Position numbers and translations under genes: made by a program
Shown here: in pieces, positions 1-9,170 of the stretch
How positions within the stretch are numbered: the stretch's first letter is position 1
Layout: every line of letters begins with the position of its first letter
NCBI GenBank assembly: GCA_029550925.1
Contig: JAKPGL010000120.1
Span: 1-64,000, forward strand
DNA: 64,000 nt
Reading direction: 5' to 3'
Source of the DNA: Planctomycetota bacterium
Lineage (GTDB): Bacteria; Planctomycetota; Planctomycetia; Pirellulales; Thermoguttaceae
The notes under the pieces: model-generated
Database searches by the model: none
Told to the model about the DNA's origin: nothing
What the model saw: only the letters and a program-made list of their open reading frames with translations

Positions 1-2343
1 GAACGCCGGCGTCTGAATGGGGATGACCAGGTCGGCCACGGGATACACTTTGGTAGAGAGACGGTTTTGGGCCTCATCCGGAGTCGTGATCAAAAGAACT
101 TCATTCTGGATGAGGTACGTCAAATCCAGCTCGCGCAGGAGCAGACGCAGCGCCGAACGAAGCGATACCCCTTTCAAGTTGATCGTAATCGCTTTGTCCG
201 TCTCGACCCCCACCCCTTCTAACGCTTTCTTGTCCAATTGGATCTCGATTTTGTGGAAATCCTTCAGATACTGAATCACCTCGCCCAACTGCGTATCCGT
301 AAATTCTAACTGGGTGGGCGATTCGAGTTGTTGGAGGATTTTCTTCTCCGCGGGGCCTCGACTGGCTAGGTCCATCGCCTGATACCGCTCTTTGCGTCGG
401 GCGGTCAGTTGCTGCCAGGTGTCTGCGTCGGTATAGACAATCGGCGGATCGTCCGGGAAAGGCACATGAGATTTTTCCACCTGAAACATCGTGGCAGTAA
501 ACATCTGCTCCTTGTCCGCGTACACCTGCACCGCTTGCGCATGCCGCCCTTGAAATTGGGCGTTGGAAAGAGCCAGTTCCGCTATCGGAACGGTAGGCGC
601 CTCTTTCTGCAACGCCATCGCACCTTCTTCCGCAACTCGATATTGCCCTTCGTCCATGAGGCTATTAAACCGCGCGATCAGTTGACGGATTTTCTCCTCC
701 CGCCGCTGAAGGTTCTCTTGCACCAGACTCCGTTCGCGGGCCTGCGCCAAAGTAATGTCCCGCTGTCGATCTCGTTCTTCTTTGATCTGTTTGCGGCGGT
801 CGGCTTCCCGCAAAGCGGCTTCCAGTTGGCCTAACAGCTTTGTCCGCACCGCCTCGTCCAGTTCAGGAACCCGACGAACATTTTCCATCTGGACTTTTAG
901 CTCATTGATGGCCGCGTCCGGATTGTCCGTCATCATGCTGCGGGCTTGGTTGATCGTCTGACCTACATCCGTAGAAACCATTTGCGACAAGAGGTTTTGC
1001 TTCTGTTGGTATCGCTCCACCAAAGCTCCGCCGTCGGGAACGGCCGGGGGTTCCAGGGCGCCCCGCAACTGTAAATTAGTCGGCTGGGCGGCTGGAGCCG
1101 GTTGGCCGGCCGGAGGATTGGCCTTGGCCTGTTCCCCTTGGGCGGCCCGGAGAACCGCTTGAGCTTCCGGATCTTGCGGGTCTTGCTTCAGGGCCGCCTG
1201 GCTCAACCGTTCCGCTTCCGCAGGATTACCGGCGGCCAAGGCTTGGCGAGCCAACAGCGTCAGGTTCCGCGCCCCTACATCCGCCAACACCTTGGCGTTT
1301 TTCAAACTCGTCGCATCCACCAACGGCAAACTCAGCCCCTTGGTCGGATCTTTGCGGGCCAAATCCACCAACGCCGGTAGATAGTTGTGATCTTCGTTAG
1401 GCGAACCGACAGGGGCCGTCCAACTTACATCCACCGGCCCCCCAGGACCTTCTACACTGGCGCGAATGGTTACCGGACCGTCGCCTTGAAGCGTCCCCAC
1501 CAGGACGGTCTCCCGGTCCAAACGCAACGGCGGCAATTCCGCCGGATAGACTTCTCGAATCGTCTCCGACAAAACAACCTTCTGAGGGATCGGCCAAAAG
1601 ACCGGCCCGTGAGCGACAGACGCAAGTTGATCCGCAATGGCCGCCGCATCCGCCGGCGATTCCTCAATCACCTTCCCGCCCGTCTGGGCCGCCAAGGCGC
1701 CCAACAACCTCAAGTCCGGTCCGGGCCCAATGGCATAACTCGACGCCGAAATCCGACGTTCCTTCAGTTGTTTCACCAAGGCCGCAAAACTCGCCTCGTC
1801 CAAAAGTTTTGCCTTGCTGGTGCCCTTACCTACATAAAGGATCGTTCGAGGTTTTCCCTGTTGAGACTGGAGCAATTCGGACGCCGTCAGGATCGCTTTT
1901 TCCATGTCCGTAGCGCCTAGCGGCGTGCGCTGGCGAAGTTTTTCGACGGCTTGTTTCATCTGGTCGCTTTGCGCAGGGACAAAACCCTCCGCCAAGGCAA
2001 CGGCGTTGACATCTACCCCAACCAGTTGAACGCGATCTTCCGGACCGAGTTTCTGGAGGAGTTGTTCCAGAACCTCCAATGCCTTGGCGCGAAAATCGCC
2101 CACCTGACCGGCCGAGGTGTCAAATAGAATCACAATCGACTGGCCGGCAACAGGCTGCACCTGGACCTGAGGACGCACACACAGTCCGAAATACTTCGTC
2201 CCGTCCGGATGTGCATAGATAAACATTTGCTGGGCTTCGGGGGTTGTTGGACTCGCCCCATACGCCCAGGCCCCTCCCAGAAGTGCCCCACCAACCGCCA
2301 GCACCCATAATCCCATCCACACAGACAAGCAGCGTCGAGACAT
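1..2343 (-). CDS. VWA-domain protein with C-terminal secretin-type (STN) domain, 3' end outside window
   Basis: The frame is open for 781 codons from an ATG at 2343 to the window edge, so the C-terminus is missing. The N-terminus is a signal peptide (MSRRCLSVWMGLWVLAVGG). A von Willebrand A-like domain follows at about residues 60-200. Its metal site reads DTSAG, so the last residue of the usual DxSxS is lost. The middle (about 300-620) is Ala/Gln-rich and charged, with TPR-like and coiled-coil character. From about 670 there is an STN/secretin N-domain-like segment (LEFTDTQLGEVIQYLKDFHK, then STKVYPVADLVIPIQ). STN modules occur in secretins and TonB receptors. The protein is probably a periplasmic or envelope factor; its exact role is unknown. 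Confidence 0.85.
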   Translation of the reverse strand, partial: MSRRCLSVWMGLWVLAVGGALLGGAWAYGASPTTPEAQQMFIYAHPDGTKYFGLCVRPQVQVQPVAGQSIVILFDTSAGQVGDFRAKALEVLEQLLQKLGPEDRVQLVGVDVNAVALAEGFVPAQSDQMKQAVEKLRQRTPLGATDMEKAILTASELLQSQQGKPRTILYVGKGTSKAKLLDEASFAALVKQLKERRISASSYAIGPGPDLRLLGALAAQTGGKVIEESPADAAAIADQLASVAHGPVFWPIPQKVVLSETIREVYPAELPPLRLDRETVLVGTLQGDGPVTIRASVEGPGGPVDVSWTAPVGSPNEDHNYLPALVDLARKDPTKGLSLPLVDATSLKNAKVLADVGARNLTLLARQALAAGNPAEAERLSQAALKQDPQDPEAQAVLRAAQGEQAKANPPAGQPAPAAQPTNLQLRGALEPPAVPDGGALVERYQQKQNLLSQMVSTDVGQTINQARSMMTDNPDAAINELKVQMENVRRVPELDEAVRTKLLGQLEAALREADRRKQIKEERDRQRDITLAQARERSLVQENLQRREEKIRQLIARFNSLMDEGQYRVAEEGAMALQKEAPTVPIAELALSNAQFQGRHAQAVQVYADKEQMFTATMFQVEKSHVPFPDDPPIVYTDADTWQQLTARRKERYQAMDLASRGPAEKKILQQLESPTQLEFTDTQLGEVIQYLKDFHKIEIQLDKKALEGVGVETDKAITINLKGVSLRSALRLLLRELDLTYLIQNEVLLITTPDEAQNRLSTKVYPVADLVIPIQTPAF

Positions 2344-2731
2344 GGCCGAATCTCCGACATCTAAAAAAAGGACCGTTTTCTCCGGACGCCCTGTTCCGTT
2401 CCAACGTCCAGAAGGGAAAAGCCTACTGTACCATTTTTCCTGATCGGGTTTCTTTAGGAAATCCCTCCAGATAGCCCTATTTTATTCTCCCGGCCAGCCT
2501 CTTGCCAAGTAGAAACCTTCCTTTTTTACAAGAAAACCTTTCCTTCCGGACCGAAAGGCGAAGGAATGCCCTGAAAGAATTACACGACACCCCACTAAAT
2601 GGGTAAAACAACCCCCTTCTGCCCTCGCCGCCCTGAAATGCCCTACCCTATCTTGTCTTGGCTGCCTGAGACCAAGAAGTGGTGGGCAACCTTGGCCAAC
2701 GGCGTGCAGGCAAGCCTTCCAAAGCCTTCTA

Positions 2732-2832
2732 AGAACCTCTAACAAAAAAACAAAATAAAGCCAGGCAAGCATACAGCAGGCGCCCCCTAGCGGGGTATGG
2801 GAAGCGGTAAAGTCATTTTTGTTAGAGGTTCT
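2732..2832. repeat. MITE-like element with 17-bp perfect terminal inverted repeats
   Basis: AGAACCTCTAACAAAAA at 2732-2748 is exactly complementary to TTTTTGTTAGAGGTTCT at 2816-2832. The 67 bases between them carry no gene. The size and perfect ends fit a miniature inverted-repeat element or a long-range hairpin. No second copy was noticed in the window and no clear target duplication is visible. Confidence 0.55.
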
Positions 2833-2835
2833 AAA

Positions 2836-2871
2836 AGAAAGGCCCCATCCAGCCGTCGGCTGCATGGGGCC
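2836..2871 (-). terminator. Intrinsic terminator of the acidic exported protein gene
   Basis: A strong hairpin pairs GGCCCCAT with ATGGGGCC, with an inner CAGCCG/CGGCTG pairing, at about 2841-2871. Read on the minus strand it is followed by TTTCTTTT. It lies about 80 bases downstream of the stop codon at 2950. Confidence 0.7.
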
Positions 2872-2949
2872 GCTGCGAATCTCGAAAAAAGTCTCTAAAA
2901 AAGCACCGTACCTTTTGTTTATTTCATTCCCAGCATCTGGTTGGGAAGA

Positions 2950-4782
2950 TTATCGAGCCGTCGTCTCGGCCGGCAGAGAGGCTGCCCCCTCCTGACGCAG
3001 CGTTTCCTCGCCGATCGGAAACGTTTTTGTAAACCCCTCCGCCGCTGCCGAGATATCCAACAGCCCCGATACGGTTTTCCTCCAAGGTTCTACCAAACGA
3101 AGCAAACTCCGAGCTATGCCTTCAAGGAGCGAAGGATGGACTGAGCTAGATTCCTCAGGCGCCGGGGATAACGAAGACCCGGTTTGCTGGGCCGCTTCGG
3201 AATCCAAACCGGAAGACGTTTCCCCATCATTATTTTCTAGGTCGTCCGTTCCGGAAGGAATGGAATCGCCCTCTCGGTCCAACGTTTTCCAACCCTTAAG
3301 CTCTTCTCCCTCCAGATAGTTCGAGGGGGAAGAATCGCTGGACTGGCCAGGACTGCTCGGCTGATCACCGGAATCGGGCGACTGCGGGGAAGTTGTCTCA
3401 GACCAAGTATCCGGATTTTCGAGCCACCACTCGTATCGAGAGGTTGCCGGCTGGTTGCCAGCATTGGGTTCCTGACCTGGAATGTCCGACCAGGAAGACT
3501 CGCTGTCGTTAGGTTGCGGGAGACTGTCCTGTTCAGATTGTTCGGGATATTCGTACCGATCCAGGGGAAGAGACTCGTCCGAAGGAGTAAGATCGTTCTG
3601 CTCAGCCAACCCTTTGCTTGCAGAGGTGTTTTTTTCCGAAGGGTTCCTATTCTGTTCGGTTTGGAAGGGAGTCCCCGGTTCTGACGGTGGGGTGTATTCC
3701 GCCTCCACCCGATCATATCCTGGTTCATATCCCCACGGAGAAAACGCCTCGGAAGAATTGTCCGGGGTCTCAGGGGCGTCGCCCGGGCTTTGCTCTTCTG
3801 GGGGGGTGGCAGGTTCTGCCTGCTCATGGGGAGGGGCTTCCTGGGCGCCCTCTTGTTGTGGGATATCTTCACGCTCTTCAGAAGGATTGCTATCCATTCG
3901 CTCTTCATTTTCCGAAGCGCCCGCCGTTGGCTCTTCGGAAGAAATCTCTCCTTGTTCTCCAGGGAATGTGTTTTCCTGGGGTTCGCGGGTTTTTTCAGCG
4001 TCTTCGGAAGATTCTAATTCCTCCGTGGCTTCCCAGTCTTCCTTTTCCTCGGCTTCGTCCTCTTTCGCGTCCTCGTCGTTCTCGTCGTTCTCGTCGTCTG
4101 ATTTCTTTGCCGAGAAGTTGGATTGGTCTTCTGAGGTTTCTAAGGACGTTTCTCCGGATTCGTCTTGGGCGTTGGGGAGTTCCTCTTCGTGCTTTTCCAT
4201 AGCGTCGGTGTTCGGCTGGTCGGAAGAAGCGAGGGAGGAGTCGGTTTGGGGAGGCGTCGAACTATGGAGTTCGCTGCCCGCGTAGATACGGCCATACCGT
4301 TGGAAATACTCCTCCATGCTTTGCACTTCTCCTTGGAGGTCGGAGGAAGAGTCGGATTGTTCGAGGAGGGAGGATTCGGAAGTCTCGGACAAGCAGACAG
4401 AAGATTCTTCCCCAGATTTTTCCTCATCGGCGGCGACGGTAGAGGACTCAGCGGAGGAGGGGGAAGCGTCGGCTACCTCATTTTGGGTATTCCAAGATTC
4501 TGGGCTGTACACACTATCCCAGTCCGGATGTTGAACACTGGTCGGGTCAGAATGGTTTGGGAGGGCAACCGGCGTGTCAGATGGCTGTTCTTCCTTGACC
4601 GAGGCGGCAGGAGTTGAAGAGTCGGCAAACCAACCCCACTTCGGATGGGGTTGGTAAGGCACCCATTCTTCGGGATTGTCGGTTTTGGCGAGGGCCAAAC
4701 TAATCTGGCCCAACCACAACCCCACCACAACAACACTTCCTAATGGAGCAGTAAGAGATAGGGGAAAAACAGAACGTCTCAT
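2950..4782 (-). CDS. Exported, highly acidic Ser/Glu/Pro-rich protein of unknown function
   Basis: Encodes 610 residues. An in-frame ATG exists at 4800, but GGGAGGA lies inside its first codons and ends 9 bases before the ATG at 4782, so 4782 is the better start. It gives a classic signal peptide (MRRSVFPLSLTAPLGSVVVV) ending near ALA. Residues about 40-530 are low complexity and rich in Ser, Glu, Asp, Pro and Asn, with runs such as DDENDENDEDAKEDEAEEKE. The last 70 residues are more ordered (LLEGIARSLLRLVEPWRKTV). No domain is recognised. An intrinsically disordered, negatively charged envelope or extracellular protein is the likely nature (inference). The complementary strand also has long open frames because of the repetitive codons; these are not genes. 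Confidence 0.75.
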   Translation of the reverse strand: MRRSVFPLSLTAPLGSVVVVGLWLGQISLALAKTDNPEEWVPYQPHPKWGWFADSSTPAASVKEEQPSDTPVALPNHSDPTSVQHPDWDSVYSPESWNTQNEVADASPSSAESSTVAADEEKSGEESSVCLSETSESSLLEQSDSSSDLQGEVQSMEEYFQRYGRIYAGSELHSSTPPQTDSSLASSDQPNTDAMEKHEEELPNAQDESGETSLETSEDQSNFSAKKSDDENDENDEDAKEDEAEEKEDWEATEELESSEDAEKTREPQENTFPGEQGEISSEEPTAGASENEERMDSNPSEEREDIPQQEGAQEAPPHEQAEPATPPEEQSPGDAPETPDNSSEAFSPWGYEPGYDRVEAEYTPPSEPGTPFQTEQNRNPSEKNTSASKGLAEQNDLTPSDESLPLDRYEYPEQSEQDSLPQPNDSESSWSDIPGQEPNAGNQPATSRYEWWLENPDTWSETTSPQSPDSGDQPSSPGQSSDSSPSNYLEGEELKGWKTLDREGDSIPSGTDDLENNDGETSSGLDSEAAQQTGSSLSPAPEESSSVHPSLLEGIARSLLRLVEPWRKTVSGLLDISAAAEGFTKTFPIGEETLRQEGAASLPAETTAR

Positions 4783-5387
4783 AATGAAGTATCCTCCCAT
4801 AGAGCAAACTGTTAAGGGAACGGAACGTTGATAGCAGCCGTAGCAGGCCTTTTCCTAAAATCACCAACAGACAGCACCTCCCAAAGGCTTGGTTTGGGGC
4901 CGTTAAAGACACTCTCAGAGCCGCTGGGTAGGATGGCGTGGAAGGCACCCAAGGGGTGGATTCCTTTGGGGGGCGTCCAGGAGGTGAAGAAGGTTGGCGG
5001 CTCCCGGCCGTTCTACCTTATCGGAGACGGCGTCTCTCCATGTTTAGGCAATTGACGCAAATTGGATTGTATAAGAGTGATAAGCACTTTAGGGCTTCTA
5101 CACAATTGGAGAAGTTTGGCCAATATATCCAAATGGAAAAAACTGAAGAAAATGTACTAACACAAAACGCTACGCCCTTTCGGTAGGTCTTCCTTGATCA
5201 ACCTATATCTGTTTTCCGGAACATTTCATCCTGAAAGACCTTTTTACCTCTTTTATCCAACCGGTTTCTTCCAACTCCTCCATATCCATGTCGTCCATCG
5301 AAATACTTTTCTCACCTCCTTCCTGAATGCATTTTGATCCGCTATAAAATATCTTTCCCATTGGTCCCATAAGTAAGGAACGTCCTC
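4783..5387. other. Gene-free divergent intergenic region
   Basis: About 600 bases lie between the divergent acidic-protein gene and the NAD(P)H oxidoreductase gene. The part from 5060 to 5370 is AT-rich and probably holds promoters for one or both. No gene, RNA or repeat could be supported. Confidence 0.5.
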
Positions 5388-5969
5388 ATGAAAGTCCTTG
5401 TACTCGTTGCGAATCCGAATCCCGGCAGTTTTTGCCATGCCATTGCACAGACTGCCAAGGAGCAGCTTCAAAGCCAGGGCCATCAGGTCACTTTCCACGA
5501 CTTATATGCCGAGCGTTTTGATCCCCTCTTGCCCGTGGGAGAGATTCCCAAAGACGCCCCCTTGGATCCGGTCATTCAGCACCATTGTCAGGAGGTGGGC
5601 CAAGCAGAAGGGTTTGTCGTGGTTCACCCTAACTGGTGGTCGATGCCCCCCGCCATCTTGAAAGGCTGGATCGACCGGGTCTTCCGCCAAGGCGTGGCCT
5701 ATACCTTCACCAAAGACGGGGTTCAGGGCTTCTTTCAAGGACGCCGCGCGGTGGTCTTTACCACCTCCAATACCCCCAGGGACATCGAGTTGAGCGTGTT
5801 CGGCGATCCGCTGGAAAATCTCTGGAAAACCTGCATCTTCGGATTCTGCGGCCTAGAAAATTTCTATCGCCGAAATTTTGAGCCGATCATCGAAAGCACC
5901 CTCCAGCAACGCCAGGCCTGGCTCCAAGAGGTGCGTCAGATCGTCCGCGAGCGGTTCGCTTCCGGCTAA
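5388..5969 (+). CDS. NAD(P)H-dependent oxidoreductase, flavodoxin-like fold (NQO/MdaB-type)
   Basis: Encodes 193 residues, normal for the NAD(P)H:quinone oxidoreductase/flavodoxin_2 family. The N-terminal strand and phosphate loop (MKVLVLVANPNPGSFCHAIA) bind the FMN phosphate. HPNWWSMPPAILKGWIDRVF is the conserved active-site region. The family reduces quinones or related compounds by two electrons with a bound flavin. AAGGA lies 8 bases before the ATG. It stands alone, convergent with the PfkB kinase gene 58 bases downstream. The physiological substrate cannot be told from sequence. Confidence 0.9.
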   Translation: MKVLVLVANPNPGSFCHAIAQTAKEQLQSQGHQVTFHDLYAERFDPLLPVGEIPKDAPLDPVIQHHCQEVGQAEGFVVVHPNWWSMPPAILKGWIDRVFRQGVAYTFTKDGVQGFFQGRRAVVFTTSNTPRDIELSVFGDPLENLWKTCIFGFCGLENFYRRNFEPIIESTLQQRQAWLQEVRQIVRERFASG

Positions 5970-6027
5970 CCCCCCTTTAGTAGTGGCAAGAATTCTCCCG
6001 GCAAGAGGGAAGCCCTCTCATAACGAT

Positions 6028-6981
6028 CTAAAAGGCTTCTAACGGAAGTTCATTATCTTGCATAAACCGCTCGGCTTCCGGCCGGGTGAATACACTGTCG
6101 GTCGTGGTAATGGAGCGGACGCAGCTTGCGCCCAGGGCGCTGCCCCAGCGAAGGCAACCGGCTGGGTCTGCACCGGCAAGCATTCCAGCAATAAACCCAG
6201 CATCGAACGCATCGCCCGAACCCGCCCCGCCGACAAACTCCACCGGATACACCCCGGCGCGAAGCCGAAGTCCATCCGTTACCAGCAAACTCCCTTTGCT
6301 GCCCATCGTAATGACCACCGTCTTTACCCCGGCGTCCCGGAACCGGTTGGCCTGGTCCAGCGGGTCTTTCAGCCCGGTAATCACAGCGCCTTCGTGGTCA
6401 TTGGGTACCAGGACATCAATTTCCGGCAGAAGCGGGGCCAAACGATCCCAGTAGTTCTCCGGCCCGAACATCACCACATCCACGACGGTTTTGGCCCCAG
6501 CCGCCCTCGCCCGCCGAAATAGTTCCACTGTCTCCTGGGTTTCCAATTTCGGAAGCATGAAGTACCCACCCACATAGATCACCTTGGCCTGCTGAAGCCA
6601 TTCCGGCGGGACATGATCGACGCCAAACAGAGTGTTGGCCCCGGGGGTACTGATAAACCGGCGGTCTTGGCCTTGGACATTGACGATCATCGTACAGGCC
6701 GAGGGTTTGCCCGAAATCGTATGCACCCCGCCGGTATCGACCCCGCCTTTCTCTAACGCCTCGACAATGACCCGGCCAAACGGATCGTCGCCCACACAGC
6801 CGGACACCCCCACCCGCACTCCCACTTTTACCAAATCCAGAGCGGTATTCGATGCGCATCCGCCCAGGGCCAATTGAATCTGATCCACCACAATCAATTC
6901 CCCTTCATGGGGAACCCGGGGAATCGGGGCGCAAGTCACGTCGGCAAACAAGATTCCCATGCACAGGCAGTCGATCTCCAT
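6028..6981 (-). CDS. PfkB-family carbohydrate/nucleoside kinase
   Basis: Encodes 317 residues, typical of ribokinase-like sugar kinases. The N-terminal glycine motif (LALGGCASNTALDLVKVG) and the C-terminal signature (VGGAGSGDAFDAGFIAGML) are clear. The aspartate of GSGD is the expected catalytic base. The usual DTxGAGD reads GGAGSGD, so the first Asp and Thr are replaced. GAGGAG lies 7 bases before the ATG. The substrate is unknown; fructose, ribose, adenosine-like and 2-keto-3-deoxygluconate kinases share this fold. No sugar-pathway neighbour helps to choose. Confidence 0.9.
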   Translation of the reverse strand: MEIDCLCMGILFADVTCAPIPRVPHEGELIVVDQIQLALGGCASNTALDLVKVGVRVGVSGCVGDDPFGRVIVEALEKGGVDTGGVHTISGKPSACTMIVNVQGQDRRFISTPGANTLFGVDHVPPEWLQQAKVIYVGGYFMLPKLETQETVELFRRARAAGAKTVVDVVMFGPENYWDRLAPLLPEIDVLVPNDHEGAVITGLKDPLDQANRFRDAGVKTVVITMGSKGSLLVTDGLRLRAGVYPVEFVGGAGSGDAFDAGFIAGMLAGADPAGCLRWGSALGASCVRSITTTDSVFTRPEAERFMQDNELPLEAF

Positions 6982-7294
6982 TGGCGTACTCCTCAGGTCA
7001 AAGGTGTTTACTTAAAGAGCCGATCCCCTCCTTACGTCTATAAACCACCGAGGCGGCTGGTTTGGCGTCACGGCAGGGAGAATCTGTCTTTGAGAATTTT
7101 CTGCTTGTTTACTGTAATACCAATAGTGCCAAACTTTTTCCAGTCCCCCGGAGCAGACTCTTTCTGCGAGCCTGGCTTGAAAAATCCCATCCGTTTTGGG
7201 GCCAACATCGCCCCCCCGGCTTTGCAGGAGCTTCCGCCAGGAGTATGATGCAAAACAGCGTTCTAAAAGACCTTCTAGAACCGAATCGCTTAGA
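6982..7294. other. Divergent intergenic region
   Basis: About 310 bases lie between the PfkB kinase (minus) and psd (plus). The stretch should hold both promoters. No conserved RNA element or repeat is seen. Confidence 0.5.
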
Positions 7295-8296
7295 ATGAGC
7301 CATTCCGGTATTCAAACTGGGCCAGAAATCCCTTCGAGCCAGCCGTCGCCGTTGCCGCTGGAAATGACCGGCGTTCAGCCGGGCGGCGGATGGTGCGCCC
7401 AGGTCGAGATGGCCTGGGGCCGATTGCGCCGGTGGTACTTAAAACGGTTTCGGCCTGGGTATGTGCGTCGCATGGCCGAGCTTCGCCAAGGCAACACGGA
7501 CGGCGCTCCGCATGAAATCCTGGACCCTCGGGATTTGAAATATTGCCGAAATCTGGTCCGGTGCGATTGGGCGCCGGAGCACGATCCGTTCCGCTGGCGA
7601 GATCGGTTGCCTTTTGCTCGATGGGGCCTGGCCGAGTTGGTCTTGATCGGCGGCCCCTTAGGGTTGTTGACCCTGGCCGGCGTGGTGCTGGCTCTGGTGC
7701 AATCGGCCTGGTGGTGGTTGGCGGTGGTGTTGGTTGGTGCGCCGTGGGCGCTGGTCGTGTGGTTTTTCCGGGACCCGCCCCGGCGGATACCCCAGGACCC
7801 GGGCCTGTGGGTTTCGCCCGCCGATGGCAAGGTGGTGGAAGTGGTCCGCCTGGAGCATGATCCTTTTCTAGGCGGCCCGGCCGTGCGGATCAGTATTTTT
7901 CTGTCGATTTTCGACGTGCATGTAAACCGTTCGCCCTGTGCGGCTCGGGCGGCGGCGTTTCGGTATCAGCGCGGCGATTTTCTCAATGCCATGCGCCCGG
8001 AAAGCGCCGAGCGGAACGAAAACCTCTGGATCGGCCTGGAGGCTACCGAACCCCCGTATGGCCGATTGGCCGTCCGGGTCATTGCCGGGGCCATTGCCCG
8101 AAGGATTGTTTGCGTGCTCCGACCGGGCGAAGAGCTGGGGCGGGGACAAAAGTTCGGGATGATCAAACTCGGCTCCCGCACCGAACTTGTCCTGCCGGAT
8201 CGGGAAGGGTTGGAACTGCTCGTTCAGGTCGGTTCCAAGGTGCGGGCCGGGAGCACTCCGATTGCCCGTTGGCATTGGAAAGGCGTCTTGCCATGA
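7295..8296 (+). CDS. psd: Phosphatidylserine decarboxylase (short/archaeal-type)
   Basis: Decarboxylates phosphatidylserine to phosphatidylethanolamine using a pyruvoyl group made by self-cleavage. The cleavage motif LGS is present (MIKLGSRTELVLPD, near the C-terminus). So are FFRDPPR, SPADGKV and the strand with FDVHVNRSP typical of the family. Two membrane segments (LVLIGGPLGLLTLAGVVLAL and the following WWWLAVVLVGAPWALVVW) precede the catalytic part. The frame opens at 7196 and the first 33 codons look non-coding, so ATG 7295 is preferred; ATG 7364 is also possible because no clear ribosome binding site decides. At 333 residues it is longer than typical short Psd, owing to an N-terminal extension of about 100 residues. 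It overlaps pssA by 4 bases. Confidence 0.88.
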   Translation: MSHSGIQTGPEIPSSQPSPLPLEMTGVQPGGGWCAQVEMAWGRLRRWYLKRFRPGYVRRMAELRQGNTDGAPHEILDPRDLKYCRNLVRCDWAPEHDPFRWRDRLPFARWGLAELVLIGGPLGLLTLAGVVLALVQSAWWWLAVVLVGAPWALVVWFFRDPPRRIPQDPGLWVSPADGKVVEVVRLEHDPFLGGPAVRISIFLSIFDVHVNRSPCAARAAAFRYQRGDFLNAMRPESAERNENLWIGLEATEPPYGRLAVRVIAGAIARRIVCVLRPGEELGRGQKFGMIKLGSRTELVLPDREGLELLVQVGSKVRAGSTPIARWHWKGVLP

Positions 8297-9126
8297 AACG
8301 CCGATTGAAAACAATCGCCATTTTTCCGACGCTTTTTACGTTGGGGAACCTGGTCTGCGGTTTTTTTGCCATTGTGGTGGCCTCCCGGGTGGGCAAACCG
8401 GAATTTTTACCGGAGTCCCTTAAAGACCTCCCGGCGGATGATATTTACAATCTGATGTTGGCGGCCTGGCTGATTTTCTTGGCGATGGTGTTTGACGCAT
8501 TGGATGGCCATATCGCCCGGCTTTCGGGGGCGACGACGAATTTCGGCGCAGAGCTAGACAGTCTGTGCGATCTGGTAACCTTCGGGGTGGCGCCGGCGTT
8601 TCTGATAGTGAAATTATGTCCTCGTTTTACATTCCTTCATCGAGAGGCGATCTGGGTGATCGCCGCCGCCTATGCGGCCTGCGCGGCGCTTCGGCTGGCG
8701 CGGTTCAATGTGGAGACTTCGGAAGAGGATGATCATCTGCATTTTAACGGGCTGCCTTCGCCGGCGGCGGCTGCCTCGATCGCCGGGTTTGCCATCTTCT
8801 TCTATACCCTCTATTCCAAGGAGCCGCCCCTGGCCTATGCAGAACAAATATACACTTTCACCCAAGCCACCCTCCCGTTTTTCGGCGCCCTGGTGGCCCT
8901 GCTGATGGTCTCCCGAATCCCCTATCCGCATGTCGTAAACCAGATTTTCCACGGCCAGCGCAGCTTCGGCCATCTGGTGGCGGTGATCTTCGCCCTGGTC
9001 GCCATCATGGTGATCCGCGGATACTCGGTGCCGATTATCTGTACCGTATTTGTCCTGAGCGGCCCGGTGCGTTTCGCCTGGGCCAAACTGGTCGAAAAAC
9101 GCCTCCAGGAGGAAGAAGTGTTTTAG
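8293..9126 (+). CDS. pssA: CDP-diacylglycerol--serine O-phosphatidyltransferase
   Basis: Makes phosphatidylserine from CDP-diacylglycerol and serine in the membrane, supplying the substrate of Psd. The CDP-alcohol phosphotransferase signature DG-x2-AR-x8-G-x3-D-x3-D is complete (DALDGHIARLSGATTNFGAE then LDSLCD). The protein has 277 residues and about seven hydrophobic segments. The start ATG at 8293 overlaps the psd stop as ATGA, which implies translational coupling. The frame is open further upstream, but that part overlaps psd and is not coding here. Confidence 0.93.
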   Translation: MKRRLKTIAIFPTLFTLGNLVCGFFAIVVASRVGKPEFLPESLKDLPADDIYNLMLAAWLIFLAMVFDALDGHIARLSGATTNFGAELDSLCDLVTFGVAPAFLIVKLCPRFTFLHREAIWVIAAAYAACAALRLARFNVETSEEDDHLHFNGLPSPAAAASIAGFAIFFYTLYSKEPPLAYAEQIYTFTQATLPFFGALVALLMVSRIPYPHVVNQIFHGQRSFGHLVAVIFALVAIMVIRGYSVPIICTVFVLSGPVRFAWAKLVEKRLQEEEVF

Positions 9127-9170
9127 GCCGCCGACAACCGTGAACGTCAAGAATATGTAGGACGAGCACC

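Larger units (their letters stand above)
2344..2949. other. Gene-free stretch between two minus-strand genes
   Basis: I find no credible gene here. Short open frames on both strands lack family resemblance and good ribosome binding sites. The stretch holds a 17-bp inverted repeat and a minus-strand terminator, listed separately, and presumably the promoter of the VWA gene near 2344-2450. Confidence 0.6.

Noticed and set aside
2482-2865. 127-codon minus-strand frame downstream of the acidic-protein gene
   Set aside because: It runs through the inverted repeat and the terminator, lacks a ribosome binding site and resembles no protein family.
3482-4285. 267-codon open frame on the plus strand opposite the acidic protein
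   Set aside because: It is the complement of low-complexity Ser/Glu codons, has Ser-rich nonsense composition, no ribosome binding site and no family resemblance.
9127-9170. FMN riboswitch ahead of ribE
   Set aside because: The 44-base gap after pssA is far too short for the conserved RFN structure.
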